Shown here piece after piece: positions 1 through 10,066 of a stretch of DNA of 35,800 bases. The stretch lies in assembly GCA_964058805.1 (NCBI GenBank), contig CAXKVV010001522.1, forward strand, positions 1 to 35,800, read 5' to 3'. A program made the position numbers and the translations under genes. A model generated the notes under the pieces. The model did not search any database. It worked only from the letters and a program-made list of their open reading frames with translations, and was not told the DNA's origin. Each line of letters begins with the position of its first letter. The stretch's first letter is position 1. The DNA comes from Schoenoplectus triqueter (taxonomy: Eukaryota; Streptophyta; Magnoliopsida; Poales; Cyperaceae).

Positions 1-828
1 AGGGAAAGAAATGGAGAGAAAGAGGGGATCAATGGACGCGATCACATACGTTCGATCAACCAACAATAAATATTATCCGTCTAATTGAGGGATAAAATGG
101 GTATAATAAAAATTTACAATGACAAAAAATGGACCCTCCAATTCTTAGATGCTTTATATAATAGTATAGATTATTCCTTTTCAAAGGATTAATTTAGTGG
201 ATAGTAAAAGTAGTTTTTTTCTTTTTTTGAAAAAATATCAAATATCCCCGACTTTCTCCACCATAATTGAAAATTGGGACCCTAAAAAACTAACGTAAAT
301 GGGATCCACGTGAAAGTAGTAGTGGGAAAATGAAGGGCGCAATAGTGGGGCCTGTATCTCTGCCCTTTTTCTATATACCAAAAGAACAAAAGAACAAAAA
401 AAAAAAAACTTCATTGAAGGTACACCATTAGTTCTTCTGAATTAGAAAACAAAAAGGTCTGTACCTTTTTTTTAATTGGTTGATCGTTTGTTTAAAATAC
501 TTAAAGCTGTACCTAGAGATCATGAGTTCATTGTTATATTTATTCTATAGGAATCTAATCAAATTATTTCTTACATAACTATATTTAAACCACGTATGTT
601 TTGAAAGTCAAAATGAGATCCAATCTAAACATGCTTTATGATTTGGTTCAGAAAAAATTGTCATCAAAATTTGCTTCTTTTTTTCTTTTATTAATTAATG
701 TAGAACCAGAATGCGTATAATTCATCATTATCAAGCATTTAAGCTCGTTTGTCTCAAATATTTTGTCTTCAGCATAACAGTTCACGGTTCAGATAGTTCG
801 TATGTTTTTGTCAATTTTAATAATTAAT
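1..828. other. AT-rich intergenic DNA
   Basis: No coding region or repeat boundary is recognised. A palindromic G-box core (CACGTG) lies at 307-312 and a CTATATA string near 371. Together they could be part of a distal promoter, but no gene is seen next to them. Confidence 0.5.
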
Positions 829-1340
829 TGTCAGGAGCTGAAGTACCGGAAAGAAAATATTTTAATTTGAAAGTGACGCTAGCGCGTTAGCTGTGAAAGA
901 GAGAATGGGCCTCGTCAGCGAAATGAATGAAGAAGGCCCCGTATAAACTTGAGTTGAGAATTGGCACTAAGGCCCACAACGGATCGTCAGGAGAACCTTA
1001 CACTTAAGAGTCACAGAAGATCCCTCAAGACGCGCAGGAGCTGGTTAGAAGTACAGTGATTCAGTGAAGGCTGTTGAGGAGATTCCTTTACCGTTTACTG
1101 TTTTATTTTTAATCTTTACTTAATTACCTTGCTTATTACTTTCTTTAAATAGGCGAGTGTGCCTGAGTTAGGGGATTGATGAATTGATGAGTATTTTGCT
1201 ATTTTTCTTTTATTTCAGTTTTACCCTTCTATCAGAAAACTTGTAATCTCAGCGGCTATCAATAAAATCTCTGAGTTTGTAATCTGTCTTTGGTTTGATT
1301 TGTATCTCAGTTCTATTGTGATCCAATTAGGATCACAACA
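829..1340 (+). mobile_element. Solo LTR (512 bp) of an LTR retrotransposon
   Basis: The segment starts TGTCAGGAGC and ends GATCACAACA, so it has the TGT...ACA ends of an LTR. The five bases before it (TTAAT, 824-828) are repeated exactly after it (1341-1345), which is the 5-bp duplication left by an LTR-retrotransposon integrase. Inside are a TATAAA at 942-947 and an AATAAA at 1261-1266, in the order expected for U3-R-U5 on the plus strand. No internal retrotransposon region or second LTR adjoins it, so it is most simply a solo LTR left by recombination between the two LTRs of a full element. The superfamily cannot be told from the LTR alone. Confidence 0.85.
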
Positions 1341-1589
1341 TTAATGATGTCACGTAGTGGCCTCCAAACAACATCTATATGTAATTCCTGGCATGAATTC
1401 AAAGCAAAATGGATATAGTAAATATTATTAGCAGGTTGCCACAGCGAGCAGAACATGCAGGTATTGTCTTCCTACATTGATGCTATGTAGCTTTCATAAT
1501 TGGACAGATGCAGAAAGAGCAGGAGGGGACGATCGCAACAGTGCCCGGACTCAGCTTCTCTCTCTCTATCTTGCTGCTTGTATCCTGCC

Positions 1590-1835
1590 TCTTGTGAAGG
1601 GTGAGATGGGAGCAAGGTGGGTACAGTACTCATGAGTGCATATTTTGATTGTTCACTAGCTCGTCTTTCAAACAGCTGGATGTCGTTCAATTTAATGAAT
1701 TTCTTTCTTTGCAGTTTACAAAGCACTCTTTTTCCGATTCTCCTGCTGTAAAGATAAAGAAAGAAAATAAATAAATAAATAAAATCTTGTAGGCGCCACG
1801 AAGAGAAAGATGCAAGAGACTTTCTGGGATTCACC
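1590..1835 (-). repeat. Inverted-pair dispersed repeat, copy 1
   Basis: Read on the minus strand, this segment aligns with the plus strand at about 3150-3400. Shared landmarks are a pyrimidine tract ending CTTTACAGC, then GGAGAATC, AAATTCATTAAATTGAACGA and GAACAATCA. The two copies are clearly diverged. The pyrimidine tract plus CAG looks like a 3' splice site, so this may be a duplicated gene or element fragment. No reading frame is convincingly conserved. Confidence 0.6.
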
Positions 1836-2629
1836 AGTTTCTTAGATGATTGTTTTTACTATTATGCATAACTTATATTACTTATATAACCTATAATGAA
1901 TCGATTATAAAATTATAAAATTATGTCAATTTAATGATTTTATTGATATTTTCAAAATATCAAAATATTACGTAAGTATTAAAAACAGAATTTTCTGTTA
2001 TTCCAATATGTATGTTCTTTTATTTTAATTATTTCATCCAATACACTTACATCCTCGCATACAAAAGCAAGATATAAAAAAAAATCTAAAATTAAAGTCT
2101 CATTGAATTGTCACGATACAAAGAATGAGCCAAATTAATCAGCATGAGAAGAATAATATTAGACTATAATTTTATGATTTTACTGATATTTTCAATCTTA
2201 CAAATAAACTCATGCATACGTTAAAATTTTGAAGAAAAAAATATCTCATGTTCAAATTACTGAGTCGCGCCTTCTGGATAAATTTGAAAGATTTTTTGTT
2301 ATTCAAATAAAAAAGGTATTATAAATGTTTACATAAATAAGGATGATCCGAATACACTTTCCACTCACAATTATATTTAAGGATTAAGTTATGCAATCTT
2401 GTTTTTGCTTCCTTGAAAACATATTGTTTTTTAAATGCCTAGCTTCTTTTCAAAATCTTAAAATCAATATATAGTTTAATTGAAAAACATGTTCATTTAA
2501 TTAATAATTGATTCTTTTAGATGGTATAACAATCCATTAAAACTATATGTAAGTTTTGTTTTGATTAACATCGTCATGAATGCGCTGCATAAACATTTAA
2601 TTGCATAAATTTGTATGAGCATATTATGT
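1836..2629. other. AT-rich intergenic DNA
   Basis: No gene is seen. A weak direct repeat is present: a string around 1923-1955 (ATGATTTTATTGATATTTTC) recurs with one change at about 2174-2193, roughly 240 bases away. Confidence 0.4.
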
Positions 2630-3045
2630 GTAACTAATATGTTACTGTCATGTCTTTTAAACATATAAAAAATCATAACTTCATGTGAAAAGAAAAAAAT
2701 AAAAATGAAGATAATTTAGTAATTAATATAAATTTTAATTATGAATACATAATTAATGTAAAATAAATATAGAATTGAGCGAAAAGTTGACATTCAGAAT
2801 TTAAAAAAAGTTGAAATTCATAATTAATGGTAATCTAAGAAAAAAATAAAATAGAGCAATTTATTTAAATTATGTAGCATTTTGTGTAACAAACCAAATT
2901 GAGAGAAAATTATTACTTCAACACAAACGGCCATAGAGATTATAATATTATTTGACAAATGACTCAATTTGATGACTGATATTAGTTCTAAAAATTTAAC
3001 AAAAAATCTGAATCTCTTGAGAATTAAAATAGTTATTTACTTAGT
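2630..3045 (+). repeat. Dispersed repeat R, copy 1
   Basis: About 415 bp that aligns colinearly with 26965-27405 in the same orientation. Shared strings include CTTCATGTGAAAAGAAA, AAATAAAAATGAAGATAAT, CTTCAACACAAA followed by GGCCATA, and AACAAAAAATCTG. Divergence is moderate. No reading frame, inverted ends or poly(A) tail is visible, so the class is undetermined. Confidence 0.7.
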
Positions 3046-3149
3046 AAAAATAGAGATAGAGAAATATAAATTTCTTCAAGTACAAATTTCTAAAAAAAAT
3101 ATCCTGACTATAATAGTTAAAACAATTATTTTAAGAAAAAGTTAAATCT

Positions 3150-3400
3150 GAGGTCTCTTTCATCTTTTTATTTGCGGGGCCCACAAAAATTAATTGTTTA
3201 ATTCCTTTCTTTCATCTTTACAGCTGGAGAATCACAAAAAGTGAGCTTAATTTGTATATTGCAACGAGCGAAATTCATTAAATTGAACGAATCTAACGGT
3301 TCAAAGACGAGTGAACAATCAGAATGTGCATTCATGGGTGTATACAATCAGAATGTGCCTTCTTCCCTGAGATGTCAATCCGCTGCGTCATTTTCCTGTA
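3150..3400 (+). repeat. Inverted-pair dispersed repeat, copy 2
   Basis: This is the partner of the minus-strand copy at 1590-1835, about 1.3 kb away in the opposite orientation. A pyrimidine-rich tract ends in CTTTACAG at about 3225, followed by GGAGAATC. A transcript crossing both copies could fold into an imperfect hairpin, but there is no evidence of such a transcript. Confidence 0.6.
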
Positions 3401-4194
3401 GGTTTAATTTGTTTGGAATTTTCACAGAGTCATTATTTGTTTAATTTTCATATTTTTCAATTTGACAAAATTGATAATGTTGTGCTTTTAACATAATTTG
3501 TTTTATGATATTCGGTTTCATTAACAAATCAAATTTGTCTCCTTATTGAGAACCCTTTAATCTTATAATATGGGATTACCTGCATATAATGATGACAAAA
3601 AAATAGAAAAATAGAATATAGAAAACAAAAATTAATCAAAAGAGGAGGGGTTATAAAATTTGACTAGATAATTGTTCTTATTCAATAGGTAATATGTGAT
3701 TGATTGAAAAAAAATATATATTTCATTGGATTAGTGGCATAGGTCTATTTTACTAGTTATATTAGAGAAGTGGTCATTTGATAATTTGATGATACATTAT
3801 TAAAAAAATGAAATCCAAGTTTTTATTATTGTACATGCAGATAGCCTACAATTAAGTAATATATTCATAATTTGTAATCGTTAAAAATTTCAAGTCACTT
3901 GATTTATAATTTTATATGAATCATTTCCGTTTCAAATCAAAATTTTACTTTTCAATCTATATTATTGATATTGAGAAATAAAAACAATTAATCCTCTTCG
4001 CATTAAAATTAGAGTTCCCTTAAATTTATTTTCTTTAAACTACGGAATGGCTGCATCAAGATTCCATCTCAACAATTGAACGTGCATGTCAGCATGTGGA
4101 GAAGGACTTCGACATATAATTAACATATTAGAGCATAGTAGAAAACTAGCCTAGTAGCAGTAGCAGCACTGTGAAGTACTGTATTAATAGTCTA
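3401..4194. other. AT-rich intergenic DNA
   Basis: No gene, repeat boundary or RNA gene was recognised in this stretch. Confidence 0.4.
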
Positions 4195-4202
4195 GTATAG
4201 TA

Positions 4203-4971
4203 TAGAGTATTGAAATGGACCGGACGGTCCGACCCGTCCCGAACCGGACCGTGACCGTAGACCGGACCGTACCCTATCACGGTCCGGTCCAACGGTGGGT
4301 CGGTCCTCCCTTCACCCGAAAATGGACCGTGCCGACCCGTCCCGTGCCGACCCATGGACCGGACCGGACCGTGGACCGTGCGGGACCGTGGACCGGACCG
4401 TCCCAGACCGGACCGTGTAAAAATGAAAATAACAATTAGTGTTTTGTGTGTAATTTTAAATAAAATGAAAATAATAATTATTGGTGTAGTAAAAAAATGT
4501 TCTAGATAACATCAAAATATAATAACTATTATGTGTAGTTTTAAATAAAATAAAAATAACAATAATTATTGGTGTGGTAAAAAAATATGTTCTAGATAAC
4601 ATCAAAATATAATAACTCACTTCATTTTTAATTAAGCATGTTCATAAAAAAAATTCATTGTATTTCCAAAATTATAATTTTCTGAAATTTTATTTTTTTA
4701 CAATTTTTTTAATTTTTTAGTACTATTAGATTTTTAAATAATTAAAAATAATAATTCGAATTAGTTAAAAATTATTATTAAAAATATGATAAATTATTAT
4801 TTTTTCTAATTTATAAAAAAAAATTGGATCGGACCGGACCGTCCGGCCCCCGGGGGCCAACGGTGGGACGGGTTCGGGTTTTTCGAATTTGGACCGCCTT
4901 GGACCGGACCGTGCGGACCGTGCGGGACCGTGGACCGTCCGGGTTTGGACCGGACCGTGTTCAATACTCTA
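4203..4971. mobile_element. Non-autonomous hAT transposon with GGACCG subterminal repeats, copy 1
   Basis: A perfect 12-bp terminal inverted repeat (TAGAGTATTGAA at 4203-4214; TTCAATACTCTA at 4960-4971) is flanked by an exact 8-bp duplication GTATAGTA (4195-4202 and 4972-4979). An 8-bp duplication is the hallmark of hAT transposases. Both ends carry dense GGACCGG/GGTCCG repeats (about 4215-4420 and 4825-4955), which in hAT elements are the expected place for transposase binding sites. The middle is strongly AT-rich and holds a tandem duplication with a period of about 85 bp (from about 4451 and 4536). No transposase is encoded; reading frames through the GC-rich ends are compositional artefacts. 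The right part of the core is related to the element at 18963-19684. Confidence 0.92.
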
Positions 4972-5132
4972 GTATAGTACAGGATCATGATCCAACGACA
5001 TAGCAGAGATTCGCTGCACGGTAAGTTGCATGTGAGAACCGACCGGATAGTGGATAGGGGTTTGGGCGGTGCTGACGGATGAAATAAGAGAGGCGATCAG
5101 ACTGAATTACTAGACAGACACTAGACAGAGAA

Positions 5133-5787
5133 TGTTGGAATTAATTATTATTAATTACAATATGTATGGGCTTATATGTAATAAATATATTATATAATGG
5201 GCTGTCAAATTATACCCATAATGAAGTGATCAAATTCTGTATCGGGTTTATTATATGTCATGAGAAGTGGGACCTTTAATGTGTAGAATGCGTATTAATG
5301 ACTTTATGATTTAGTGATGGTCTGAATTATATAAAGTCTCATAATAATACAATTATGCTATTGGTCCCTGGAGAACACAACTATAGACAGCTTTCTGATT
5401 AAGCAGCGAACCCGTTAAGAGAGAATCTGGATCCGATATGGACCCGTTAAGGTATAACTGCACTATGTTATATGGACGTCCATATATATGCAGATATACA
5501 GTTGGCTTTGGACATCTTTTTTCGTTTTCCCACTTTCTGGCACCCTTTCATTTCCAACAGATCCAGATCTCTCTCTCTTAACACTGTTCCAGTAGAGAAG
5601 AAACTGTCTGACGCCGGTCCTCTCAATCACTCCATCGGATTAGAGGAAGATCGCTGGAAGGCTAAAGGAGTCTGGTGATCAACGGGGTTGTGTCTCTCTG
5701 GAAGACTGACAGCATGGATCAAGGTAACTTAATTTATGTTTAGGGTTCACTAGAGGATCATGGCCATAACAGTAAATTATTCTAACA
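5133..5787 (+). mobile_element. Solo LTR (655 bp) with TGTTGGAAT ends
   Basis: The start is TGTTGGAATTA and the end is TATTCTAACA, whose complement reads TGTTAGAATA: a near-perfect short terminal inverted repeat. The flanking bases GAGAA occur directly before (5128-5132) and directly after (5788-5792), a 5-bp target duplication. A TATATAAA box lies at 5328-5335, consistent with a plus-strand promoter. No PBS, PPT or second LTR adjoins it, so the body has been lost. The terminal sequence resembles Ty1/copia LTRs of plants, but the superfamily is an inference. Confidence 0.87.
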
Positions 5788-5792
5788 GAGAA

Positions 5793-6250
5793 GAGATATG
5801 GTATAATAGAATAGACGCAGTGAGGTGTGGTGAGGCCTGGCGACTGGTGACTGGTGGGGAGCGTGGTACATTCGCACCCACAGCACGTGAGCTGGAGGGA
5901 GGAGGAGGAGAGATGATGCATTGATGCATCGATGTATTGATGCATGATGATAATGGGGAGAGAGAGAGAGAAGAAAAGAAAAAGAAAAGGTGCATGGATC
6001 TAGTGATTGGAGATTGATCTCGGGAGGCAGCATAATTAATAAGTGAACGGTCTAAAGCCTGTCGCGCCGGTCCCACCATTAGCCGCCCCTCCCGGCTGCC
6101 GATTCCTCTTTTCCTTTCTTCTTTTGCCTTCTCTCTTCCCACCATGCCAGCGCCTGTGGGCCTCTCCCTAGCTATTACACTTGCACTCAAAAAAGCTACA
6201 TCTGCTGCCTTGCTGCTTGCTGTTTGCTGCTGCTCATTGTTGCAACTTAT
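5793..6250. other. GC-richer unassigned segment
   Basis: This stretch is richer in G+C than its surroundings. It contains a TGATGCAT-type short repeat array at about 5912-5948, a GA-rich tract to about 5990 and a CT/GCT-rich tract at 6100-6235. Before the solo LTR inserted it was continuous with 4983-5132. It could be an old promoter or 5'UTR. Reading frames on either strand have low-complexity translations and match no family I recognise. Confidence 0.35.
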
Positions 6251-7460
6251 TATCTAGAATGTTTTAAATGAACTTGAGTTGAGGGCTTTTATTTCATGCG
6301 TATCCGCTGTGCAAAATATGATAACAACATCCTTGATTTGCGTCTCATACTTGGATATTATTACCCTCTTTGCACGATCATTGATTTTTTAAAACTACCC
6401 AAGATGGAAGGAACCAGGAAGTGAGGGGTAATTAACGTTGGTGCCTTTTTTTTCTTTATTGAAGATTTGAAGTGCCGTTTATGTTACAACAAATTATCCG
6501 GTACCTTTTTTGAAAACTTGATATGTATAATATTTATTCATTCAGAACTGGAAATTTCACACTTCCGAAAGAGCGACTCCCTATGTTAACTAAACTTGAT
6601 AGAAAACTTAAATTTAACGTTTCTACGGTTATTTTGGACAAAAAAAAATTAAAGCAGTACTCTTACTGGACTACAAATTTCGTCAATGATGAAAAATACA
6701 AGTTGCTTAAATCAGCTGAACAAAATACACACAAATATAGCTTAAAAACTGCCTTAACCTATTATGGCACAACTATGACTTGCTCTTCCATCCAAACAAT
6801 AGAATCTAATACAATCCGTCCAAAACAAGGAAAAGACGCACAGATGTCACAACAGTGTATAACAGCACTGTTGCATGCTTTTATTTAAGCAAAAAAAAAA
6901 ATACTGTTGCATAGAAATGTCTAACTTGGTGACGATCACGAAATAAGGCAATTTCGTAAATATAACATGACGCAAAAAAATTCGTTTACCGTTCGTTTAA
7001 TAAACAAAATAGAAAACTGTTTCATTTATCATTTTATTTATCACGAAATATATAAAATATGAAATTTCATGATATTTTACACTAAAATAAATTAAATGAA
7101 AGGAAAATTACTGTTTTATTCTTGATATAAAAAGAGAAAACAGTTTCATTTAATAAATAAAAGAAAATTAAATCATTTCGTTTATTATGAAACGAAACGA
7201 AACGAAGCATGACGAAAGGGCATTCTGCCCTAGCGTTGCATGCTGGTTAGAACTTAGATGCCTGGTCAATGGTACTAGCCAGCTCCAGTCCAAGCCCTTG
7301 TCGCCTCTCGGTGATCAATGCGTTAACTGGACTGGACCGGACCTCCATCTGGTTGCCAGTTCAAAATACAAAACGAGTTAATTCATCAACTTGGGTGTTG
7401 TTAAGACGCACTAGATTAGGGCTCAAGTTAGAGCAGGTAGCTAGGCCCATCTCATCAGCT
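6251..7460. other. Intergenic DNA with degenerate inverted motifs
   Basis: No gene is supported. Between about 6930 and 7210 the motifs ACGAAAT/ATTTCGT and GTTTCATTT recur in both orientations, ending in a short AAACG(A) array near 7188-7206, possibly the relic of a TIR element. A 121-codon open frame at 6523-6888 has no recognisable domain and no splice or promoter context. Confidence 0.35.
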
Positions 7461-8234
7461 GATCCATATACTCTCAACACATTCCAATTTAAATATTTAT
7501 CCCTTAAAATTTAAAAATTTAAAATTTATCTCTGAAAATATCAAAAATTTAGATATTTATCCATAACTAATATTATCCTCACAACAAATAAATTAACAAA
7601 TAACTATAATTATAATACAACTTGCATCACAACAAAGTTAGCGACGGTGCATTGAATTCTTTCATTTTGTTATGCACATTTGTGTTGTTGTTGTACTGCT
7701 ACTTATAATTGTTCTCCCTTCTACGTAGATGCAACCTCAAATAAAAATAACAGGTTTCTATATGTTTATGGTATAAGAAAAAATTTGGACTTCTGAGATT
7801 GAATAGAAATAAAAAGAGCAACAAATATAAATTGAACTGGTACGAACCAAACTTGGTATCAATCAGAGCTAGCATAAACCAAAATTGGTGTGAACTAGAA
7901 CTAGCACGAACTAGAACTGCTTGTAAATAATGTCTACCAATGAGATTGATAGTGAAAAAACACTTTCACAATTATGATTTTTTGATAATTTTGTGTGCCA
8001 TTGAAATAATAAAATTATCATGAAGTTTTACATATAAATGAAAATGCCTTAGATTTATCAGAGGGGTATCTTTGTCTCGTTGAAATTTTAATTAATTGTT
8101 AATTTAATTTTTATGATGATAATACTAATTATGAGTAAATATCTAAGATTTTGATATTTTTATGGATAAATATCTAATTTACAAATTTGAAAGGGTAAAT
8201 ATTCAAATTAAGATGCATTGAGAGGATTTTTATC
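7461..8234. mobile_element. Mutator-like non-autonomous element with long terminal inverted repeats
   Basis: About 140 bp at the left (7461-7600) aligns with the reverse complement of about 8095-8234. Matching landmarks are CTCTCAA near the tip, AATATTTA, then ATATCAAAA, TTAGATATTTA, and TAATATTATC versus TAGTATTATC. Inverted repeats this long around an AT-rich non-coding core are typical of Mutator-like elements. I found no 9-bp target duplication at the tips, so the boundaries are approximate and the family call is an inference. Confidence 0.6.
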
Positions 8235-8289
8235 TTTTTTTCCCCTAAAATGGGAAAGTTCAAAAAAAAAGAGAGGCAAAAACAGACTA

Positions 8290-8780
8290 GAGAGAGGAGG
8301 TTGAGATGGATGACTATTCTAGAGGTTTTTTCTATAGAGAGTTATTAAAGATTAATCTAGACTGTTCGTTTTCAACGGCCGTGGAAAAGTTCAAACATGA
8401 ATTTTGATATATGAGAGTTATTATTGTTAAATCAGGATCATTGATCTCTGATCGATCGAATTAAATAAAAAGTACTCCACCTGAAGAGCTTTTTTGCTCT
8501 CCAGAGGATATCGTTTGAGGTCGAGAGTAGGCGGAGATCACCACAGACAACTAATTTCTAGAGGTTTTTTCTGTGAAGAGTTTTTAAAGATTAATCTGGA
8601 CGGCTCGTTTAACCACAACGACTGTGAAGAAGTTTAAACACGAATTTTAATATACGAGAGGTTTATTATTATCAAAGGGTTTATTATGATTAAATCTAAA
8701 CCATTGATATCTGATGGAACATATTAGACAAAACAAAAAATACACCTTTCTAGAGGATGTCATTCGAGACCACCACTGCC
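8290..8780 (+). repeat. Two tandem copies of a 239-bp repeat
   Basis: TCTAGAGGTTTTTTCT begins at 8318 and again at 8557, giving a period of 239 bp. Homology runs through TTAAAGATTAATCT, the GTGAA or GTGGAAAAGTT segment, CGAATTTTAATAT, the CATTGATxTCTGAT segment, and CCAGAGGAT versus CTAGAGGAT. The copies are moderately diverged. A third partial copy is at about 15895-16050. Confidence 0.75.
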
Positions 8781-8830
8781 TTATTATTATTAGACTATAA
8801 CAGGTACAGTCGGAGAAGAGGCGAAAACTC

Positions 8831-10066
8831 AAAGGGTCTGTTTGGCAAATCAAGGAATAGTTTTGGAAGAATGATAATTTTGGAAGAGTGATAGAATAGT
8901 GTATTTTTGGAAGAGTGGTAGAAGAATGGTATTCTTAACTATTCGGAAGAGTAAAAATATCGTTTGACAGTTGTTAATCAGAATAGTTAAAATATGAATA
9001 ATTATTATACTAATGATGATGATGATAATAAAAATAATAATAAAATAATAATCATAATAGTAATAATAATAATAATAATAATCATAATAGTAATAATAAT
9101 ATTCATAGTTGTAATCATAGTAATATAATGAAAATATAAACATAATCATAATATAATAATATAATAATAAAAATTATAATTATAATTATAATTATATAAT
9201 AATCATAATATAAGAATAATATAAGAATAAAAATTATAACTATAATCATAATCATAATAATATAATAATAATAATCATAATTTTAATAATATAATCATAA
9301 TATATAATATAATATAATATAACATAATTAAATATTAATCATAATCATAATCATGATAATAATAATTATAATCATAATAATATAATAATATAATCATAAT
9401 CATAATAATATAATAATATAATAATAATAAATTATAATGATAATAATTATAAATAATAATAATATAATCATAACTATAATCATAATATAATAATATAATA
9501 CAACATAATAAAATAATAATAATAATCATAGTCATAATCATCATAATATAGTCATAATTAAAATATAATAAGATAATAATAATAATAATAAATAATTATA
9601 ATTATAACATTATAATCATAATCATAACATAATATAATAATAAATAATCATGATCATAATAATGTAATAATAAAATAATCATATTTATATTCATAATATA
9701 ATAATATAATACTAAAATTATATTTATTATAATATAATAATACTAATAGTGATGATAATATAATAATAATCATAATTTAATAATAATATAATGATAATAA
9801 TAATAAATAATAATAATATTAATATAATAATAAATTATAATCATAATATAATATAATAATAAAAAATCATAATATAATAATATAATATAATTAAATAATA
9901 ATCGCTATTCCGATGAAAGCTAATCCGATATTTCATTTATAAATTAGTATACCGGATTATCACTCTTCCCCGTTCTTCTACTTAGTCTAAAATTCATTTA
10001 GTAAATTAATTCATCATAATAATAATTTTATTATTTTTTTTTTTGCTATTGGATGGAGTTCCAAAC
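8831..10066. mobile_element. Possible TIR element containing the AT-rich tract
   Basis: The left side starts GGGTCTGTTTGGCAAATC...GGAATAG at about 8834. The reverse complement of the right side (about 10036-10066) reads TTTGTTTGGAACTCC...CAATAG, so a TGTTTGG...AATAG inverted pair frames the segment. GGGTCTGTTTGG-type tips are common on plant hAT and Harbinger MITEs. A second inverted pair inside (GGAAGAGTGATA and TATCACTCTTCC) supports this. No clean target duplication was found. The right end lies only about 30 bases before the TMEM147 start codon. Confidence 0.4.
8996..9903. repeat. About 900 bp of TAA / TCATAA low-complexity DNA
   Basis: This is almost entirely TAATAA, ATAATCATAA and related units with hardly any other sequence. 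It is one of the longest low-complexity tracts of the window. Open frames through it encode only I, Y, L, N and D runs and are artefacts. Confidence 0.9.

Noticed and set aside
3241..3444. Apparent protein similarity between short frames at 3241-3444 (plus) and 1472-1834 (minus)
   Set aside because: The similarity is explained by the inverted DNA repeat and falls off outside it; there is no evidence of coding selection.
4146..4439. Overlapping frames on both strands rich in GP/RT/DR repeats
   Set aside because: They are open only because the hAT subterminal GGACCG repeats lack stops; both strands are open at once.
4806..4988. Minus-strand 60-codon frame
   Set aside because: Same cause: the right GGACCG array of the hAT element.
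5777..6190. 137-codon minus-strand frame across the solo LTR edge
   Set aside because: It crosses the LTR boundary, has low-complexity Phe/Ser/Leu stretches and resembles no family.
6523..6888. 121-codon plus-strand frame
   Set aside because: No domain, promoter, splice or homology signal; its length can occur by chance in a window of this size.
8850..9544. Minus-strand open frames of 99 and 69 codons
   Set aside because: They are translations of TAA/TCATAA low-complexity DNA (runs of Y, I, L and D) and do not represent genes.
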